Shown piece by piece: positions 6,268 to 8,306 of a stretch of DNA of 8,306 nt. Source of the stretch: UMGS1387 sp045541355 (GTDB lineage: Bacteria > Bacillota > Clostridia > Oscillospirales > CAG-382); assembly GCA_045541355.1 (NCBI GenBank), contig JAZQIW010000108.1, positions 1 through 8,306 on the forward strand. Reading direction: 5' to 3'. Position 1 is the first letter of the stretch; each line of letters starts with the position of its first letter. Position numbers and translations under genes: made by a program. The notes under the pieces are model-generated. The model had not been told where the DNA came from. It saw only the letters and a program-made list of their open reading frames with translations, and made no database searches.

Positions 6268-7065
6268 TTAAATCTCCTGCATTAATATAATCTCTATAAG
6301 ACTTCCTATATCGTCACAGATAAACTCAGCCTCGTTTTTGAGTTCCTGAACAGCGTTTGTGACCGCACATCCGTGAAATGCTTTTACCATAGGCAGGTCG
6401 TTGTAATTGTCGCCTGCTGAATATATGTTGTCATGGCTCACACCCATAGCTTTCGCGTATTGACTTATGCCCGTTGCCTTGTTAATACCTTTAGCCGTAA
6501 TGTCAAGACATCTGCCGTTTTGTGCTGGGTCAAGATACTCTCCGAAACGCAATAATATTTCTTGCTTTAGATTTGCCGCCGTCTTGTCGTTTTTGCAAAC
6601 GGCATTAACCATTACAAGTTCGTCTTTGTCATAAAGCTCGTCAAGTACCGAATATTTGCAGTAATATTCACCGTCGCCGTCGGGGTTGTTTGCCTCGAAA
6701 TTATATCTGCCTTTTTCAAAGCAAATGCCGGCTTCTTCAACATCCTCGCAAAAATTGAGAACGGTATTTACATAGTCCTTTATAAAACCTTTGTATGCTT
6801 TAATTTTGTTGCTGAAAATGGTATTTCCCTCGCCGTCAAAGCATTGGGCACCGTTGTCTGAGATTATATAATCAAACTCAAAGGTGTTTTGCTCCTTAAA
6901 TACGGGATATGCCCATATATAGCTGCGTCCCGTCACAACGCCGAAAAGATTTCCGTTTCTTCTGAATTCTTTTATTGCAGAAAGAGTTTTGTCATTAATT
7001 TTGTAGCCGTCGGGGTAGCTTTGACAAAGTGTTCCGTCAAAGTCGGTTGCAAGTATGTATTTCAT
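6268..7065 (-). CDS. HAD-superfamily Cof-type phosphatase
   Basis: A 265-residue cytosolic hydrolase of HAD class IIB (Cof/YidA-like), whose members dephosphorylate sugar phosphates and related small molecules. All four motifs are visible: motif I TDFDGTL with nucleophile Asp8 and acid/base Asp10, motif II VVTGRS with Thr45, motif III Lys196 in GINKATGI, and motif IV AGDNYNDLPM with Asp219 and Asp223. The type IIB cap lies between about residues 80 and 185. Length is normal for the family. GAGGA at 7073-7077, seven bases upstream, supports the start at 7065. It is sixteen bases after the cyclase gene and one base before the rhamnosidase-like gene, so it clearly belongs to that operon. It may dephosphorylate an intermediate of the pathway, or relieve sugar-phosphate stress; the substrate is not predictable from sequence. 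Confidence 0.92.
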   Translation of the reverse strand: MKYILATDFDGTLCQSYPDGYKINDKTLSAIKEFRRNGNLFGVVTGRSYIWAYPVFKEQNTFEFDYIISDNGAQCFDGEGNTIFSNKIKAYKGFIKDYVNTVLNFCEDVEEAGICFEKGRYNFEANNPDGDGEYYCKYSVLDELYDKDELVMVNAVCKNDKTAANLKQEILLRFGEYLDPAQNGRCLDITAKGINKATGISQYAKAMGVSHDNIYSAGDNYNDLPMVKAFHGCAVTNAVQELKNEAEFICDDIGSLIEIILMQEI

Positions 7066-7081
7066 GTGATAATCCTCAAGC

Positions 7082-7639
7082 TTATATTTGTGCTATTACA
7101 CGGCAGGGTAGACCTGTCATTCCTGTGCAGTTCATAGGGTATGTTCGGGCGGTGAATTTCTCACCGATTTTAAAAATTTCACCCAAATTGCATAGATTTT
7201 CAATTACGAATACCCCCCTGTCGGCACAGTAAGCGTCTTTCGGCGTATGTTCTTTTCCGCGCCTGATGCCGGCAAAATCAATGCCGATAATTGAAATACC
7301 CCGTTCTACAAGCTCATTAATAAGTCTTACCGACAGCTGTGGATGGCCGGAAAAATATTCCTTGCTTGCATACTCGGTTTTCTCAATATAGGAGGTGTAA
7401 AAGGCAATAAACATATCCTTTTGTACTTTTTCCATGTCAATGTCGGTAATATCAATGTCCCTGTCATTAATCGAGGAAACATCAAAAACAAGACCTGACC
7501 TTTCTGTGTATTCGAGAGGGAACTCCTTGTCCATAACATCAAAGTGAGTACCCACGTGACCGAAAAGCGATTTGTCGGAATTGCTGCCTGACTTTGACAT
7601 CATTTCGGGGGTTATTTTAAGGGTAATATCAATAAGCAT
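7082..7639 (-). CDS. Cyclase-family (kynurenine formamidase-like) hydrolase
   Basis: A 185-residue protein of the cyclase family (PF04199), metal-dependent hydrolases that include kynurenine formamidase and isatin hydrolase. Seen: the metal-site motif GHVGTHFDVMD (27-37) with His28, His32 and Asp34. Also present are IIGIDFAGIRRGKEH (residues 115-129) and GVFVIENLCNLGEI, the family's C-terminal GVxxxEN element with its conserved Glu. The usual Pro after HxD is absent. It is slightly shorter than the common 200-220 residues but complete at both ends. AAGGAGG at 7646-7652, six bases before the ATG at 7639, is an excellent ribosome site. First gene of the operon with the phosphatase and GH78 protein, so the target may be an amide, lactone or ester linked to a glycoside; this is inference. 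Kynurenine as substrate has no support from the neighbours. Confidence 0.85.
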   Translation of the reverse strand: MLIDITLKITPEMMSKSGSNSDKSLFGHVGTHFDVMDKEFPLEYTERSGLVFDVSSINDRDIDITDIDMEKVQKDMFIAFYTSYIEKTEYASKEYFSGHPQLSVRLINELVERGISIIGIDFAGIRRGKEHTPKDAYCADRGVFVIENLCNLGEIFKIGEKFTARTYPMNCTGMTGLPCRVIAQI

Positions 7640-7662
7640 TGAGGGCCTCCTTGCTTTTCAAA

Positions 7663-7683
7663 GTCACTTGGTGTCCAAACGAC
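7663..7683 (-). other. Hairpin in the leader of the cyclase operon
   Basis: GTCGTTTGG (7683-7675) can pair with CCAAGTGAC (7671-7663) around an ACA loop: nine pairs, two of them wobbles. It sits ten bases upstream of the AAGGAGG ribosome site in a leader of roughly 85 bases. No T-run follows, so it is not a terminator. Function unknown. Confidence 0.4.
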
Positions 7684-7731
7684 GGCTTGATAAAATTCTA
7701 TACTACGCACGTTTTTAAATGTTACATCATA

Positions 7732-7760
7732 ATTATATTACTTTTCTTTTGTAAAAGCAA
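7732..7760 (-). promoter_or_regulatory. Sigma-A-type promoter of the cyclase-HAD-GH78 operon
   Basis: Minus-strand -35 TTGCTT (7760-7755), a 17-base spacer, and a consensus -10 TATAAT (7737-7732). A start near 7725 gives a leader of about 85 bases before the ATG at 7639. It is the only convincing promoter between the upstream terminator (7880-7910) and the gene. Confidence 0.8.
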
Positions 7761-7793
7761 TAAGTTTTGGCAAATATAGGCATAAAATTATAT

Positions 7794-7818
7794 GGAATAT
7801 ATCGCAGTTCAATATTCC
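7794..7818. promoter_or_regulatory. Inverted repeat upstream of the cyclase promoter
   Basis: GGAATAT (7794-7800) and ATATTCC (7812-7818) are perfect 7-bp arms with an 11-base spacer, about 34 bases upstream of the -35 box. The position would suit an activator site, but the AT-rich background makes chance plausible. No further evidence is visible. Confidence 0.3.
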
Positions 7819-7879
7819 TGACTTTATATTTTTTGATGAGGGGTATATGACTCTCTTACCTATATTCAGGTTTTGAAAA

Positions 7880-7910
7880 CAAAAAACAGCACCCACTTTC
7901 GTGAGTGCTG
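7880..7910 (-). terminator. Intrinsic terminator with GAAA tetraloop
   Basis: CAGCACTCAC (7910-7901) pairs with GTGGGTGCTG (7896-7887) across a GAAA loop: ten pairs, one wobble, followed by TTTTTTG on the minus strand. It lies 245 bases after the GNAT stop and separates that unit from the cyclase promoter. Directly upstream is a small hairpin GCCC-TACC-GGGC (7919-7930). In the opposite direction the stem is not followed by a T-run, so it works for the minus strand. Confidence 0.88.
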
Positions 7911-8154
7911 TGTAAGTACGCCCGGTAGGGCAATAATTATCTCCTTGAGTTTTTGCATTGGCGTTTCACAGCGTTTTATATCGTGTATAACGCTCATATC
8001 GTGGGATATTGTGGGGGCGTAATCGCATATCGTTTGATATTTTTCGTGTTGTCGCATAAGATGTTGCACCAAATTAGCACCAATCTCCCGCCAAGATTAA
8101 CACCCGTACTATTCGACAAATTGGAATTTGTCTTATTGTCAAATCAATTTGAAT
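7911..8154. other. Non-coding stretch with short repeats
   Basis: No gene is supportable here. Visible structure consists of four ATATYGTK words on the plus strand starting at 7978, 7996, 8006 and 8027, and an imperfect dyad with arms GCGTT/AACGC at 7971-7993. There is also a perfect dyad GACAAATT-GG-AATTTGTC at 8115-8132 and a second, TCAAAT-CA-ATTTGA, at 8139-8152, just after the GNAT stop. A minus-strand frame is open from 8072 to 7866 but runs through the terminator and shows no family motif. It may be a long 3' untranslated region, an untranslated RNA or a decayed insertion. Confidence 0.45.
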
Positions 8155-8306
8155 TTAAAGGTCTATGTACATAATTGTTGATGAAGTATGGAAACCCACT
8201 CTTTCATACAAAGGGATTGCTTTCATATCTGCGGAATTGAGTATTGTTTTAATTCCAGATTTTTTGCCTTCTTCAATAAGGTATGTAAGAAGTTTTTCCA
8301 TATACC
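8155..8306 (-). CDS. GNAT-family N-acetyltransferase, C-terminal fragment
   Basis: Partial gene entering from the right edge: 49 codons in frame from 8304, then TAA at 8157-8155. The visible peptide runs from YMEKLLTYLIEEGKKSG through ILNSADMKAIPLYERVGFHT to STIMYIDL. The segment AIPLYERVGF is the typical beta5-alpha4 end of the GNAT fold (A..LYE.xGF), where the peptide wraps around the pantetheine arm of acetyl-CoA. The preceding helix (MEKLLTYLIEEGKKSG) fits alpha3 after the missing pyrophosphate loop. The acceptor substrate cannot be told from this end. It is followed by two short dyads and, 245 bases on, by an intrinsic terminator. It is probably unrelated to the carbohydrate operon, which has its own promoter. 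Confidence 0.8.
   Translation of the reverse strand, partial: YMEKLLTYLIEEGKKSGIKTILNSADMKAIPLYERVGFHTSSTIMYIDL

Noticed and set aside
7773..7866. Distant inverted pair AATATAGG (7773-7780) and CCTATATT (7859-7866)
   Set aside because: Eight AT-rich bases 78 apart are likely to pair by chance here; no transposase or target duplication is present.
7866..8072. 68-codon minus-strand frame before the cyclase operon
   Set aside because: It reads through the stem, loop and T-run of the terminator at 7880-7910, has no clear ribosome site and no recognisable motif. It could be a relic but is not supportable as a gene.
7953..8174. 73-codon plus-strand frame
   Set aside because: It overlaps the short repeats and dyads and the end of the GNAT gene, and has no family signal or convincing ribosome site.
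1..8306. CRISPR array, tRNA or rRNA genes, insertion sequences
   Set aside because: No regularly spaced long repeats, tRNA-like cloverleaf, rRNA segment or transposase was seen.

Overview
The window looks like chromosomal DNA of an anaerobic gut or rumen Firmicute of the Clostridia, probably an Oscillospiraceae/Ruminococcaceae-like lineage. The grounds are a ZTP riboswitch ahead of a purine gene, a split PurH function (archaeal-type PurO plus stand-alone AICAR transformylase), a type II pantothenate kinase homologue, strong AGGAGG-type ribosome sites, and a palindromic intergenic element of a kind I remember as abundant in such genomes. Every supported gene lies on the minus strand, so transcription runs from the right edge (8306) to the left edge (1).

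Layout in transcription order. (1) 8155-8306: the C-terminal 49 residues of a GNAT acetyltransferase cut by the window edge. (2) 7640-8154: about 515 bases with no convincing gene. It holds two short inverted repeats, a cluster of ATATYGTK repeats, a clear intrinsic terminator (7880-7910), and the sigma-A-type promoter (7732-7760) and leader of the next operon. (3) 7639-4149: a tight operon of cyclase-family hydrolase, HAD (Cof-type) phosphatase and GH78 alpha-L-rhamnosidase-like protein. (4) 4148-4066: a second promoter with an 8+8 bp inverted repeat over its -10/start region. (5) 4065-1166: type II pantothenate kinase-like protein, Gfo/Idh/MocA oxidoreductase and GH43 glycosidase, closed by a strong terminator (1118-1156). 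(6) 1082-1: a third promoter, a ZTP (pfl) riboswitch with an intrinsic terminator as expression platform, PurO, a palindromic repeat, and the first 33 codons of AICAR transformylase.

How the genes fit together. Units 3 and 5 look like one carbohydrate-use locus split into two transcripts. Both glycosidases lack signal peptides, so they should act on imported oligosaccharides or glycosides in the cytoplasm. The oxidoreductase, phosphatase, cyclase and kinase-like protein could process the released sugars or an attached acid or aglycone. No transporter or regulator is in the window. The substrate is inference only. Unit 6 is independent: ZMP/ZTP accumulates when AICAR transformylase is limiting, and the riboswitch should then suppress termination and raise both enzymes that finish IMP synthesis.

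The points most worth a second look are the ZTP riboswitch (easily mistaken for coding sequence, because an ATG at 1041 falls inside the aptamer), the kinase homologue that keeps the catalytic Glu but has Tyr where pantothenate kinases have the substrate-binding Arg, the GH43 protein with Asp at the general-acid position, and the inverted repeat at the kinase promoter.
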